In this document: positions 1-8,741 of the stretch, piece by piece | Numbering within the stretch: position 1 is the first letter of the stretch | Layout of the letters: each line of letters opens with the position of its first letter | Origin: Pseudomonadota bacterium | GTDB taxonomy: Bacteria; Pseudomonadota; Gammaproteobacteria; Xanthomonadales; Wenzhouxiangellaceae | Direction: 5' to 3' | Length of the DNA stretch: 64,000 bases | NCBI GenBank assembly: GCA_013285445.1 | Contig: CP053448.1 | Location: 2,835,530-2,899,529, forward strand | The notes under the pieces: model-generated | Seen by the model: the letters and a program-made list of their open reading frames with translations, nothing else | Told to the model about the DNA's origin: nothing | Database searches by the model: none | Made by a program: the position numbers and the translations under genes

Positions 1-1
1 T

Positions 2-901
2 GCCTTTTCAGTCTATCGGTTCGTCACTGGCGACTACAGTGGCGGCCTGACCAACGCCATTATCGTGCTTATGCTGGCATCGGCCCTGGTGCTGGGCCGC
101 TTCCGGCGCTACGCCAGGTACGCGCTGATACTGTTCGGTATCGTCTCCACCGCCGCCTGCCTGATGAGCGCGCTGCTGGTCAGCACCAACGGGTTGCTCT
201 GGTGCTACCTGGTGCTGTGGGTGAATTTTCTGCTTCTGCCCCGGTGGCTTGCCGTTACCCTCAATGCCGCCCTGATCGTCACCCTGGGTGTCCAGGTTGA
301 GCTGTTCGAGTCGATGCTGCAGCAGGTCAGCTGGCTGGCAGTCGCCGTGCTGATCAGCGGTTTCGGGCTGGTCTTCACCGGCCAGCTTCGACGCCAGCGC
401 CGCCAGCTGTCACAGCTGGCCACGCTCGATCCGCTCACAGGGGCCGGCAATCGCCGGCTGATGCAGCATCACCTCGAAGCCACGATTGCAGAGCATCGTC
501 GCAATGACGGCGAAAGCACGCTGATGGTGCTCGACCTGGATCACTTCAAGAAGATCAACGACAACCATGGCCACGAGGCCGGCGACCGGGCTCTGGAACG
601 CTTCGCGGCCAGTGTCTCGGCAGCGTTGCGCACGGAAGACGGTCTGTACCGGATGGGCGGCGAGGAATTCGTCGTGCTGCTGCGCGGCATGAACGCCCGG
701 ACGGCCAGCACCGCATTGCCCGACCTGCATCGACGTCTCAGCGGCACCGTCGAGGGCCCGGAGGGACCGCTTCGCTTTTCGGCCGGCGCTGCCGTGCTGA
801 ACCCGGAAGAAGGCTGGTCGAAATGGCTGGCGCGGGCTGATAACGCACTGTACCGGGCGAAAAAAGCCGGGCGCGACTGCGTCATAATCGACGACGGCTG
901 A
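2..901 (+). CDS. membrane-anchored diguanylate cyclase (GGDEF), 5' end outside window
   Basis: Makes the second messenger c-di-GMP from two GTP at the inner membrane. The reading frame is open to the left edge, so the true start lies upstream; GTG at 65 and ATG at 71 are internal. The visible N-terminal half holds about five hydrophobic segments (an MASE-like membrane sensor of unrecognised type). The C-terminal ~165 residues are a GGDEF domain: DPLTGAGNRR at its start, DLDHFKKIND for metal binding, and an intact GGEEF active site at nt 656-670. An RxxD inhibitory site (RTED) sits exactly five residues before GGEEF, so product inhibition is expected. The signal sensed is unknown. Confidence 0.9.
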   Translation, partial: AFSVYRFVTGDYSGGLTNAIIVLMLASALVLGRFRRYARYALILFGIVSTAACLMSALLVSTNGLLWCYLVLWVNFLLLPRWLAVTLNAALIVTLGVQVELFESMLQQVSWLAVAVLISGFGLVFTGQLRRQRRQLSQLATLDPLTGAGNRRLMQHHLEATIAEHRRNDGESTLMVLDLDHFKKINDNHGHEAGDRALERFAASVSAALRTEDGLYRMGGEEFVVLLRGMNARTASTALPDLHRRLSGTVEGPEGPLRFSAGAAVLNPEEGWSKWLARADNALYRAKKAGRDCVIIDDG

Positions 902-909
902 CCCCGGCC

Positions 910-1500
910 TCAGTATTCGAGCCGATCGAACTCCTGGATATTGACCAGCAGGTCGTGGACCGCCCGCTCCAGCGCCTGCCGGTCCGGGGCCTCGGCGATA
1001 GCGCGAATGGCGTCGACGATGGCCACCCACCAATTCATGTGCATCACGCTGAGCTGGGCGGCGACTGCAACCAGGTCACGGGCCAGCGGCAAGACTTCAC
1101 GCGCATCGCCTTTGAGGGCGACGAGGCTATCAAGATCCGGGCGCTTTCTCGCCAGGGCTTCGAGCAGCTCGCTGACCAGCGTGATGTCGCGCTCGAGCCG
1201 GCGAGCCGATACCGGCTCCTGGTAGGGCTCGAGGAAGGCAACATCGAGTCGCGACAGCAGGCTGCGAAACGAACCGCGAAGGCTCAGGCGCAGTTCGCGC
1301 TTGCGGTTGGCCTCGCGCACGTGCTGAACCAGGGTCAGCAACCCGACCAGGATAAACCCGTCAAGGCACAGGCCGATCAGCTCGGGCAGCAGCTGGTCGT
1401 GAAACGGACCGCTGGCCTCGACTGCGATCAGATAAAACCACAGCCCGGCAGCGGCAGCGCCGAACAGTACCATCGGCAACACCAGCAGGAAGCGGTTCAC
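910..1500 (-). CDS. hypothetical inner-membrane protein, two N-terminal TM segments
   Basis: Not recognised. The 196-residue product has two hydrophobic segments (about residues 3-25 and 37-58) followed by a basic stretch (REANRKRELR) and a helical, mostly hydrophilic cytoplasmic part of ~130 residues. It overlaps the upstream gene (1497-2063) by 4 nt, so the two are translationally coupled and form the end of an EVE-rpiA-hypothetical-hypothetical operon. It converges with the diguanylate cyclase, leaving only 8 nt between stops. No catalytic motif is visible. Confidence 0.7.
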   Translation of the reverse strand: MNRFLLVLPMVLFGAAAAGLWFYLIAVEASGPFHDQLLPELIGLCLDGFILVGLLTLVQHVREANRKRELRLSLRGSFRSLLSRLDVAFLEPYQEPVSARRLERDITLVSELLEALARKRPDLDSLVALKGDAREVLPLARDLVAVAAQLSVMHMNWWVAIVDAIRAIAEAPDRQALERAVHDLLVNIQEFDRLEY

Positions 1501-2063
1501 GACGACGGCTCATCCGAATCAGTGCGGGCAAACGCCTGAATGATGCGGGCAATGCGGTCAGCCTCTTCCGGGCTGAGGTTGATCGGGAGATTGGCGACGT
1601 ACACGGTCACGTCATCACGAATGGGAACCGGAACAATGCTGGTCGGATTCTCGGTCGCCTGCAGCACGATGCGCTCGGCAGCATCCTGGGTCGGATCGGC
1701 CTTGCCGGGCTCCTGGGCCCGGCGCGGGGTGGCCCGTGCCCGCTCCTGGCCGACGCTGACAAACCCGTCCGGCTGCTCCAGCCAGGTCAGGAAATCGGTC
1801 AGCGCCATACGCAGACGCTGGGCATAGATATCCAGCGCCTCCGGCCGGATGCTCTCCCCTTCGAGCTTGTGAAAACGAGCGACCAGCGCGTCGACATCAA
1901 CCTGCCGCAGATCACGGCGCTCGTCGGCCGTCAGACCGGCGGCCAGCTGATCGACAGCATTGAGTCGGGAGCGGGCAGCGGCCGGATTGATCAGGCCCTG
2001 CATGCCGGCCTGACGCAGAAACCGCCGCAGCCCGTCCAGGTCACAGGCGCTTTCAGGCCCCAT
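1497..2063 (-). CDS. hypothetical helical protein downstream of rpiA
   Basis: Not recognised. The 188-residue soluble product has an all-helical N-terminal half (residues 1-105) loosely like the SAM-like core-binding fold of tyrosine recombinases, but with no catalytic domain. A low-complexity Arg/Ala/Pro linker follows (~106-130), then a ~50-residue C-terminal segment. It starts 3 nt after the rpiA stop and overlaps the next gene by 4 nt, so it is certainly co-transcribed with rpiA. Function unknown; the recombinase-fold resemblance is only an impression. Confidence 0.65.
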   Translation of the reverse strand: MGPESACDLDGLRRFLRQAGMQGLINPAAARSRLNAVDQLAAGLTADERRDLRQVDVDALVARFHKLEGESIRPEALDIYAQRLRMALTDFLTWLEQPDGFVSVGQERARATPRRAQEPGKADPTQDAAERIVLQATENPTSIVPVPIRDDVTVYVANLPINLSPEEADRIARIIQAFARTDSDEPSS

Positions 2064-2066
2064 CGT

Positions 2067-2738
2067 TCAGGCCCTGTCGTCGGCCACGCGGGTTTCCACG
2101 CCGGACTCGCGTGCAACCAGCACGACATCGGCCGGTCGGCGCGCGAACAGCCCGCAGGTGACCACGCCAGGCAACTGGTTGATCTCGCTTTCCACGCCAA
2201 GCGGGTCAACCAGATCAAGGCGGCGCACATCGAGGATCGGATTGCCGTTATCGCTCGTAAACCCCGCACGCAGATCCGGGCGCGCCCCCATAGCGACCAG
2301 CTTGCGGGCAACCAGGGCGCGCGCCATGGGAATCACTTCAACCGGCAGCGGAAACTCGCCCAGCACGTCGACACACTTGCTCTCATCGACGATGCAGACG
2401 AACTTCCGACTGGCCTCGGCAATGATCTTTTCACGGGTCAATGCCCCACCCCCACCCTTGATCAGCCGCCGATGCGGGTCGACTTCGTCAGCACCATCGA
2501 CATACAGCGCCAGATCGCCAGCCTGGTTGAGGTCAATGACCGGCACTCCAATGGCCTGCAGACGTTGGGTCGTCGCCTCCGAAGACGATACCGCCCCTTC
2601 GAGGCGAATGCCGGAAGCAGCCAACCCATCGATGAACGCATTGACTGTCGAGCCGGTACCAACGCCGAGCAGCATGCCGTCTTCGACGTAGCACAGGGCC
2701 GCACGTGCCGCTTCACTCTTGAGTTTCTGTTGGTTCAT
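2067..2738 (-). CDS. rpiA: ribose-5-phosphate isomerase A
   Basis: Interconverts ribose-5-phosphate and ribulose-5-phosphate in the pentose phosphate pathway. The 223-residue length matches the family (E. coli 219). The phosphate-binding GVGTGST segment near the N-terminus, SSEATTQRL, the catalytic YVDGADEVD loop and [11 protein letters not shown] are all present. The frame is open upstream, but the ATG at 2738 fits the family N-terminus ([11 protein letters not shown]) and overlaps the stop of the EVE gene by 4 nt, indicating coupling. Confidence 0.96.
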   Translation of the reverse strand: MNQQKLKSEAARAALCYVEDGMLLGVGTGSTVNAFIDGLAASGIRLEGAVSSSEATTQRLQAIGVPVIDLNQAGDLALYVDGADEVDPHRRLIKGGGGALTREKIIAEASRKFVCIVDESKCVDVLGEFPLPVEVIPMARALVARKLVAMGARPDLRAGFTSDNGNPILDVRRLDLVDPLGVESEINQLPGVVTCGLFARRPADVVLVARESGVETRVADDRA

Positions 2739-3196
2739 GGCTTCTCCAGTTCGAGCATATAGTCCCAGTGGTGCCTCGCAACCGGCATGACCGAGAGGCG
2801 ATTGCCGCGCCTGATCAGGGGCAGACCCTCGAGGGCGTCGGCGTGCTGTTTGATCTCGCGCAGCCCAATCACCCGCTTGAGGTGGCGCCTGTAGGCGACA
2901 TCGATCAGAATCCACCTCGGATCGTCCGGATCGCTCCCGGGGTCGAAGTACTTTGATTCCGGGTCGAACTGGGTCGGATCGGGATACGGCCTGCTGGCCA
3001 CCTCGGCGATCCCGACGACGCCAGGCTCCTTGCAGTTGGAGTGGTAAAACAACACCGGGTCACCCGGGGACATGTCGTCGCGCATGAAATTGCGCGCCTG
3101 GTAGTTGCGCACGCCGTCCCAGGGCTCGGTGCCGACCGCCTTCAGATCATCGATGCTGAATGCGTCGGGTTCGGATTTCATCAGCCAGCAATTCAT
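2735..3196 (-). CDS. EVE domain protein (thymocyte nuclear protein 1-like)
   Basis: A 153-residue single-domain protein of the EVE family (PUA-like fold), whose members are thought to bind modified nucleobases. It begins [10 protein letters not shown], with the WLMKSEPD motif that opens most bacterial EVE proteins, then [15 protein letters not shown] and [10 protein letters not shown]. The start at 3196 is chosen for that conserved N-terminus; the longer open frame upstream has no family similarity. It is the first gene of a tight operon with rpiA (4-nt overlap). The biological substrate is unknown. Confidence 0.9.
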   Translation of the reverse strand: MNCWLMKSEPDAFSIDDLKAVGTEPWDGVRNYQARNFMRDDMSPGDPVLFYHSNCKEPGVVGIAEVASRPYPDPTQFDPESKYFDPGSDPDDPRWILIDVAYRRHLKRVIGLREIKQHADALEGLPLIRRGNRLSVMPVARHHWDYMLELEKP

Positions 3197-3275
3197 CGTC
3201 TCCCCGAATGAGTGGTGCCTCGGCCAGATAGTAACCCGGCACGATTGTAGATCGCATTCCGACGGCCGAAGCGTT

Positions 3276-3869
3276 TTACGCGAACCACCGGAGTCCCTTG
3301 TCGGTGATGGCTGCGTGCAGCGGCACGTCCCAGCGCTGCGCTGGCAGGCTGTTGATCTCCTGCAGACTGTACGCGGCACCGACCAGCAGCGGGCCGGCCT
3401 CGGGATGTTCGATGCAGAATTCGAAGGCCCGATCATAGAACCCGGCACCCATTCCGAGCCGGGTTCCGGTAGCTGAAAAAGCCACCAGCGGCAGGAGCAC
3501 CAGCTCCAGGCGATCGTTGGGGCAGATCTCGCCATCCAGCGGCTCAGGTATGCCGTAACGATTCGCGCGCATCACCACACCCGGATGCCAGCGCCGAAAC
3601 TCCATGTCGGAGCCTTCGACGACCGGCAGGTAGATGCGCCGACCGGCATGATGCAGTGCAGACAGCGCCGGCATCAGGTCAGGCTCGCCGTTGGCCGGCA
3701 CAAAGGCTGCCAGGTCCACCACATCCCGGTCTTCAAGCAGGCGCAGCAGATGGGCACAGATGCGGCGATCGAGCTGACGCCGCTGCGGCTCCTGCAGCCG
3801 ACGTCTTTCGGCAATCAGACGCTGGCGCAGCCTGGCCTTGCGGTCAGCCGGATCTGTATTCTGGTCCAT
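3276..3869 (-). CDS. fau: 5-formyltetrahydrofolate cyclo-ligase
   Basis: Converts 5-formyl-THF to 5,10-methenyl-THF with ATP, salvaging inhibitory folate. The C-terminal GMGAGFYDRAFEF segment is the family signature, and ATGTRLGMG precedes it. The start at 3869 (MDQNTDPADRKARLRQ) gives 197 residues, close to E. coli YgfA (182); upstream in-frame ATGs at 3881 and 3923 are possible but lie closer to the 6S RNA. The gene follows zapA and 6S RNA on the same strand, as in E. coli, where ssrS and ygfA are co-transcribed. It is also relevant to the folate-linked C1 metabolism at the other end of the window. Confidence 0.93.
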   Translation of the reverse strand: MDQNTDPADRKARLRQRLIAERRRLQEPQRRQLDRRICAHLLRLLEDRDVVDLAAFVPANGEPDLMPALSALHHAGRRIYLPVVEGSDMEFRRWHPGVVMRANRYGIPEPLDGEICPNDRLELVLLPLVAFSATGTRLGMGAGFYDRAFEFCIEHPEAGPLLVGAAYSLQEINSLPAQRWDVPLHAAITDKGLRWFA

Positions 3870-3945
3870 GGGTCGATGCATCGCTCGCCAGACAGCTATT
3901 CGAGCGGCCTTGCCGCCAGGCATGGCGACTCCAGAACAGGGAAGC

Positions 3946-4135
3946 GGCGCTCTCCGCCTGTGCCGCTGCAGGTCGGTGACCTTGAACCAGAGGTTCAGGT
4001 GGGTTGGCTCTTCCAGCCTTCAGGCGATTCGCGGTAAAGCGAATATGCACACCAGCCGAAAAGTCGCCATCCCGAGGTCAATACGTAGGGACAAGGCATA
4101 TTACGTTCCTGCTGGCGAACACCGCAGAGAGCGCC
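3946..4135 (-). ncRNA. ssrS: 6S RNA
   Basis: Binds sigma70-RNA polymerase and damps transcription in stationary phase. The region between zapA and fau folds with a perfect closing stem: GGCGCUCUC at the 5' end (4135-4127) pairs with GAGAGCGCC at the 3' end (3954-3946), giving 190 nt (E. coli 184). Next to the stem, CUCUGCGGUGUUCGC matches E. coli CUCUGAGAUGUUCGC. The 3' half has CACCUGAACC and GGUUCAAGGU followed by a GCAGCGGC segment, as in E. coli. Position and strand (zapA-ssrS-fau) are the conserved gammaproteobacterial arrangement. Ends are placed from the stem. Confidence 0.92.
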
Positions 4136-4146
4136 TGCCTCCTAGT

Positions 4147-4449
4147 CTAGTCCCGCTGAAGAGCGCTATCAAGCTGATCGGCCAGATCGCGCACCCGCTG
4201 ATCGACCCTTTCTCGCCGGTCGAGCAGCGACTGACGCAGCTTCAGCACCTCTTCGGCGAGATTCAGTGCCGCCATGACCGCGATCTTGTCGATCGAAGAC
4301 ACTTTGCCGGAATCGCGGATGCCGCGCATTTGCTGGTCGAGGAAGAGCGCGGATTCCATCAGTTCGCGTCGCTGCTCCGGGGTGCACATGACGCGATACT
4401 CACGGTCGAGGATACGGACCGTGACCGGTTCGGGTACTGCCTCATTCAT
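4147..4449 (-). CDS. zapA: cell division protein ZapA
   Basis: Promotes bundling of FtsZ filaments at the division ring. The 100-residue product begins with the typical ZapA beta-strand segment (VTVRILDREYRVMC), followed by PEQRRELMESALFLDQQM and the long C-terminal coiled coil (about residues 55-98). It lies 6 nt after the TIGR02449 gene and 11 nt upstream of 6S RNA, so the three are probably one transcript. Confidence 0.95.
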   Translation of the reverse strand: MNEAVPEPVTVRILDREYRVMCTPEQRRELMESALFLDQQMRGIRDSGKVSSIDKIAVMAALNLAEEVLKLRQSLLDRRERVDQRVRDLADQLDSALQRD

Positions 4450-4455
4450 CGCCTG

Positions 4456-4680
4456 CTATCCCGTGTTTTCGAGCGTCTTGAGGCGCTCGATCATCGCTTC
4501 GACCCGCGATCGGGCCTCCTCGTTGCGCTGAACCAGCGTCGCGCGTTCGGCGACCAGCGTCTCCTGGCGGGCACGCAGGGAATTGTTCTCCTGTTCGAGC
4601 TGATCGAGCCTTGCAATCAGTTCCCCGATGCGTTGTTGCACCCGATCCAGCATGTTGCTCGTTTGCTCCAGCGAATCCAT
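4456..4680 (-). CDS. TIGR02449 family short coiled-coil protein (ZapB-like)
   Basis: A 74-residue protein that is almost wholly coiled coil (heptads from about residue 8 to 70, with LIARLDQLEQENNSLRARQE in the middle). Proteins of this type sit just upstream of zapA in many gammaproteobacteria (TIGR02449). A ZapB-like role at the division septum is inferred from position and shape only. It is the first gene of the zap-6S-fau transcript, with a plausible promoter about 30 nt upstream. Confidence 0.85.
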   Translation of the reverse strand: MDSLEQTSNMLDRVQQRIGELIARLDQLEQENNSLRARQETLVAERATLVQRNEEARSRVEAMIERLKTLENTG

Positions 4681-4711
4681 GTTCCCTGATTCCCGTATTT
4701 ACAAGGGTTTA

Positions 4712-4741
4712 ATCATAGAACCTTATGTAGTGGTTGCACAA
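4712..4741 (-). promoter_or_regulatory. putative sigma70 promoter for zap operon / 6S RNA
   Basis: On the minus strand, TTGTGC (4741-4736) and TATGAT (4717-4712) are separated by 18 nt. The expected start point is about 25 nt before the ATG of the coiled-coil gene. It lies in the divergent gap with ygfB. Assigned by eye. Confidence 0.45.
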
Positions 4742-4808
4742 CCGTCGTGCGGATCCCGTCTGTCAACCACAGTGATACACTGCGGGCTCGACTGTCAAGC
4801 CGCGAACG

Positions 4809-5339
4809 ATGACCACGGAACAGGAATCCAAACTGGCCTGGCTGCTGGCGCTGGCCGCGGATCGCAATCCAGCCAGCGTGGCCGAGACGCACGCCGTCGT
4901 CACCGGCCTGCTGGCCGCCAGACCGCACCAGGACCGGCACGAACTGGCCGGCCACCTGGCGGCACTGCAGGTTGGCGACTGGACTTCTCATCGCATTCTC
5001 GACCAGCTCGGCCCGGCACTCGATCAGCTCAAGAGCGAACTCGCATCCAGCGAATTGACCTTCCAGCCGCTCCTGCCCACGGAAGATCGTCCGCTCGAAG
5101 AACGCACCCAGTGCCTGGCCCACTGGTGCGCCGGGTTTCTGACCGGTTTCGGTGCGGCCGGCGCAACCGTCGGCTCGGACGAGGGTGGCGATGCACTGCG
5201 CATGATCGAGCAGATCGCCCGCGCGGCCACCGACCCCGAATCCGACCAGGAAGCCGAAGAGGGCGCCTACACTGAACTGGTGGAATTCGTGCGAGTGGCC
5301 GTCTTGCTGCTGCGCGAGGAAAGCCTGACCCGGTCATGA
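4809..5339 (+). CDS. ygfB: UPF0149 family protein YgfB
   Basis: A 176-residue all-helical protein of the YgfB/UPF0149 family. The conserved CLAHWCAGFLTGFG segment (about residues 99-112) and the acidic C-terminal helix with YTELVEFVRVAVLLLREE are visible. In pseudomonads YgfB affects antibiotic tolerance and gene repression; its role here is not known. It overlaps pepP by 4 nt and starts the classic ygfB-pepP-ubiH operon, divergent from the zapA/6S cluster. Confidence 0.9.
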   Translation: MTTEQESKLAWLLALAADRNPASVAETHAVVTGLLAARPHQDRHELAGHLAALQVGDWTSHRILDQLGPALDQLKSELASSELTFQPLLPTEDRPLEERTQCLAHWCAGFLTGFGAAGATVGSDEGGDALRMIEQIARAATDPESDQEAEEGAYTELVEFVRVAVLLLREESLTRS

Positions 5340-6637
5340 TCGGGCAGGATGAGTTCGCCAGGCGTCGTCGGCGTCTGATGCTGGAGACCGGCGATGGCAG
5401 CATCACGCTGCTGGCCGCTGCACCCGAACGGCGCCGCAACGGTGACAGCGCCTACCGCTACCGTCAGGACAGCGACTTTCACTACCTGACCGGACTGAAC
5501 GAACCGGATGCCCTGCTGGTGCTGCGGCCGGGCCGCGAAGCGGGCGAACAGCTCCTGTTTGCGCGCGAACGCGATCCCGAGCGCGAGCGCTGGGACGGCC
5601 CGCGCCTGGGTCTCGAAGGCGCCCGCGACCAGCTGGGCATGGACGATGCCTTTCCGATTGACGATCTCGACGAGATCCTGCCCGGCTTGATGGAGGGCTG
5701 CAGCCGCATCTACCATCTGGTCGGGAAAGACGCCACCTTTGATCAGCGCATCATCAGCTGGCGCAATCGAACGCGCACCGTTCACAAGGGTGCGCGTGGA
5801 CCCGTCGAGATCGTGTCGCTGGAGGTGCTGCTGCACGAGCAGCGCCTGATCAAGTCGCGCGACGAGATCCGCTGCATGCGCCGGGCCGCCGATATTTCCG
5901 CCCGCGCCCTCGAGCGCGCCATGCGATTCTGCCGGCCTGGCATGAACGAGTGCGAATTGATGGCCGAGCTGCTCCACGAGTACTGCCGAAACGGCTGCGA
6001 GCCGGCCTACCTGCCCATTGTCGCCGGCGGCCCCAACGCCTGCATCCTGCACTATATCGACAACCGCGCCCCCCTGCCCGACCATGGTCTGGTGCTGATC
6101 GATGCCGGCTGTGAATTCCAGGGCTACGCCGCCGATATTTCGCGCACCTTTCCGGTCAGCGGGCACTTCTCCGGAGCGCAGCGCGACCTCTACGATGTGG
6201 TCCTGGCCGCCCAATCCGCCGCCATCGACGAAGTCCGTCCGGGGCGACCGTACGACGCCTTTCACCAGGCCGCTGTGCGGGTCCTGACCGACGGCCTGAT
6301 ACAGCTTGGAATTCTGGAAGGCAGTCTTGAAACTCACCTCGAGCAGGAAACCTACCGTCGCTTCTACATGCACAAGACCGGGCACTGGCTTGGCCTGGAC
6401 GTGCACGATGTGGGTGACTACCGCATCGAAGAGCAGCCGCGCCTGCTCGAGAAGAACATGGTGGTGACCGTCGAACCCGGACTCTACATCGATGACGGCG
6501 ACGATATCCCGACCGCATTTCGATGCACCGGGATCCGCATCGAGGACGACATTCGCGTCAGCGCGCAGGCGCCCGAGGTCCTGACGCGCGCCATGACCCG
6601 CGAGCGCGTCGAAATCGAGCGATTGATGAGTTCGTGA
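5336..6637 (+). CDS. pepP: Xaa-Pro aminopeptidase (aminopeptidase P)
   Basis: Cytoplasmic metallopeptidase that removes the N-terminal residue before proline. The 433-residue length fits (E. coli 441). The N-terminal creatinase-like domain (about 1-170) is followed by the pita-bread domain with the dimetal ligands: two Asp in LIDAGCEFQGYAADISRTF, His in HKTGHWLGLDVHD, Glu in TVEPGLYI and Glu in GIRIEDDIRV. It is coupled to ygfB upstream (4-nt overlap) and ubiH downstream (GTGA overlap). Confidence 0.95.
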   Translation: MIGQDEFARRRRRLMLETGDGSITLLAAAPERRRNGDSAYRYRQDSDFHYLTGLNEPDALLVLRPGREAGEQLLFARERDPERERWDGPRLGLEGARDQLGMDDAFPIDDLDEILPGLMEGCSRIYHLVGKDATFDQRIISWRNRTRTVHKGARGPVEIVSLEVLLHEQRLIKSRDEIRCMRRAADISARALERAMRFCRPGMNECELMAELLHEYCRNGCEPAYLPIVAGGPNACILHYIDNRAPLPDHGLVLIDAGCEFQGYAADISRTFPVSGHFSGAQRDLYDVVLAAQSAAIDEVRPGRPYDAFHQAAVRVLTDGLIQLGILEGSLETHLEQETYRRFYMHKTGHWLGLDVHDVGDYRIEEQPRLLEKNMVVTVEPGLYIDDGDDIPTAFRCTGIRIEDDIRVSAQAPEVLTRAMTRERVEIERLMSS

Positions 6638-7842
6638 ACCGTTACGACTTCGTGATTGTGGGCGGCGGGCCGGCGGGTGCGTGCGCGGCGGCGCTGCTGG
6701 CGCACCGTGGTGTTTCCGTTGCCTTGATCGAGCGCCGGGCCCCGATGCCACCAGCCGGCGAGGCACTCGACCCGCGCGTAGTCGCCATCAGCCCGGGCAG
6801 CCGACGCATCCTTGCGGCCGCGCGAATATGGGACCACCTGTCGCGCGAACGCATCGCATCATTCAGCCGCATGGAGGTGCGCGCCGGTTCCGGGCAGATC
6901 GAGTTCCTGGCCAGCGAACATGGGCTCGATCAGCTCGGCTGGATCGTGGAGATACCGGCCCTTCAGCATGCAGCCTGGCAGGGCCTGCGGCAGGCCGGCG
7001 TCACGATCATTGAGCACCCGGCCGGGGTTGTCTCCCACGAATGGTGCGACGGTGGAATGCGTCTGACGCTGGGCGAGGCCACTGCCGGTCAACGAAGCGA
7101 GATTCGCTGCGAGATCCTCGTTGCTGCCGATGGCGCGCGCAGCCGGCTGCGACAGCTGGCCGGTATCGATACCGCTCAGTGGCACTACAACCAGCAGGCG
7201 CTGGTCTGCCATGTCACCACCGAACGCGCCAATCCGGGTCTGGCCTGGCAGCGCTTCGGCGCGGCAGGTCCGCTGGCCCTGCTGCCGCTGCCGGATGGTC
7301 GCTCATCGATCGTGTGGTCAGTTGACCACCGCCGCGCAGACCAGCTGCGCGCACTTGGCTCACGGAGTTTTGTGGCCGAACTCAACGCGGTCCAGGACAG
7401 TCCGATGGGCAACATCACCTCGGCCGGCCAGCGCCACGCGCTGCCGCTGGTGCGTCGTCAGGCCAGACGACTGGTCAGTGGCCGGCTGGTGTTGCTCGGC
7501 GACGCAGCGCGCAGCGTCCACCCGCTGGCCGGTCAGGGGCTGAACCTGGGGCTGGCCGATGCCGCGGCGCTGGCCGAGGTGTTCGACCACACCAACGCCA
7601 CCAAGGCACCGTTCCCGGCGCTCGATCGCTATGAACGCTGGCGGCTGTCTGACGGCCGGCTGATGGGCGGCAGCCTGCACGCCATCAATGAGCTGACCGC
7701 CCGCAACGGCTACGGTCGACGACTGGCCGGACTGGGATTCTCGTTGACCAAACGGCTAAGGCCGCTGCACGATACGTTGGTGCAACGCGCCTGCGGCATC
7801 GGCACGGACGCCCCCAGAATTGCACGTCAGGACAGGCAATGA
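6634..7842 (+). CDS. ubiH: 2-octaprenyl-6-methoxyphenol hydroxylase (ubiquinone biosynthesis)
   Basis: FAD monooxygenase of ubiquinone ring hydroxylation. The N-terminal dinucleotide motif GGGPAGACAAALL, a DG-type motif VAADGARSRLRQLAG, and the second FAD motif GDAARSVHPLAGQGLNLGL are intact. The start is GTG at 6634, overlapping the pepP stop as GTGA; this gives 402 residues (E. coli 392). The longer open frame from 6523 lies inside pepP and is not used. The usual neighbour ubiI is not here; an EamA transporter follows with an ATGA overlap. Confidence 0.93.
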   Translation: MNRYDFVIVGGGPAGACAAALLAHRGVSVALIERRAPMPPAGEALDPRVVAISPGSRRILAAARIWDHLSRERIASFSRMEVRAGSGQIEFLASEHGLDQLGWIVEIPALQHAAWQGLRQAGVTIIEHPAGVVSHEWCDGGMRLTLGEATAGQRSEIRCEILVAADGARSRLRQLAGIDTAQWHYNQQALVCHVTTERANPGLAWQRFGAAGPLALLPLPDGRSSIVWSVDHRRADQLRALGSRSFVAELNAVQDSPMGNITSAGQRHALPLVRRQARRLVSGRLVLLGDAARSVHPLAGQGLNLGLADAAALAEVFDHTNATKAPFPALDRYERWRLSDGRLMGGSLHAINELTARNGYGRRLAGLGFSLTKRLRPLHDTLVQRACGIGTDAPRIARQDRQ

Positions 7843-8729
7843 GCCGATCACCGCTGAAATCCGCGCTCTACGTGACCGCTGGTGCCGTATTGATCAGTTT
7901 TTCAGCGGTGTTCGTACGCCTGGCCGACGTCGCCCCGACGACGTCGGGTTTCTACCGCATGTTCTTTGGCGCCGTCGCCCTGGCGCTATTGCTGGCGCTG
8001 CGCCCGAACATGCGCCGGGGGCTGGGCGAGAACTGGACCGGCTCGCTTCTGATCGCCGTTTTCTTTGCCTTCGATATCTGGTTCTGGCACCAGTCGATCG
8101 CCTATATCGGTCCCGGTCTGGCCACCCTCCTGGCCAACTTCCAGGTCTTCATGCTCACCGCCATTGGCGTAGTCTGGCTGCGCGAGCGCCTGGGATGGCG
8201 CTTTGCCAGCGGACTGGGGCTGGCGATGCTGGGACTGTGGTTGCTGTTCGGTCGTGACTGGGGCCAGTTGTCCGGCGACTACCGGCTCGGCGTCATCTTC
8301 GGGCTGCTGACCGCGCTGGCCTACGGCCTGTACCTTCTCAGCCTGCGTGGCTTTCAGATTCGTCATCCCGGTGTCCGAGCCGAGGCGCGACTGACCCAGG
8401 TCACCGTGTGCTGCGGCATCATCCTGGCGGCGGTCAACATTGGCGAGGGACATGGATTTGCGATACCGGATACGGGGTCGCTGCTGTCGCTGATTGGCCT
8501 GGGCGTGTTCTGCCAGGTCATTGGCTGGCTGCTGATCACCCGCGGCATGCCGCTGCTGCCGGCCGGGATCGTCGGGCTGCTGCTGCTGATCCAGCCTTCG
8601 GCGTCCGTCGTATGGGACCTGCTCTGGTTCGGGCTGCAGCTCGACGCCCTGGACCTGGCCGGTATCATTCTCGCCCTGGTCGGCATCTATCTCGGCTTTC
8701 GCTCGGCCTCCCGTCGCAGGCTGGGCTGA
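7839..8729 (+). CDS. EamA/DMT-family transporter
   Basis: A 296-residue inner-membrane protein with ten predicted membrane helices in two EamA repeats (about 1-140 and 150-290), typical of drug/metabolite exporters of the 10-TMS class. The segments TSGFYRMFFG in the first repeat and LLLLIQPSASVVWDLLWF in the second are characteristic. The substrate cannot be read from the sequence. It overlaps ubiH by 4 nt and is followed by ung on the opposite strand. Confidence 0.85.
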   Translation: MSRSPLKSALYVTAGAVLISFSAVFVRLADVAPTTSGFYRMFFGAVALALLLALRPNMRRGLGENWTGSLLIAVFFAFDIWFWHQSIAYIGPGLATLLANFQVFMLTAIGVVWLRERLGWRFASGLGLAMLGLWLLFGRDWGQLSGDYRLGVIFGLLTALAYGLYLLSLRGFQIRHPGVRAEARLTQVTVCCGIILAAVNIGEGHGFAIPDTGSLLSLIGLGVFCQVIGWLLITRGMPLLPAGIVGLLLLIQPSASVVWDLLWFGLQLDALDLAGIILALVGIYLGFRSASRRRLG

Positions 8730-8741
8730 ACCGGACCGACG

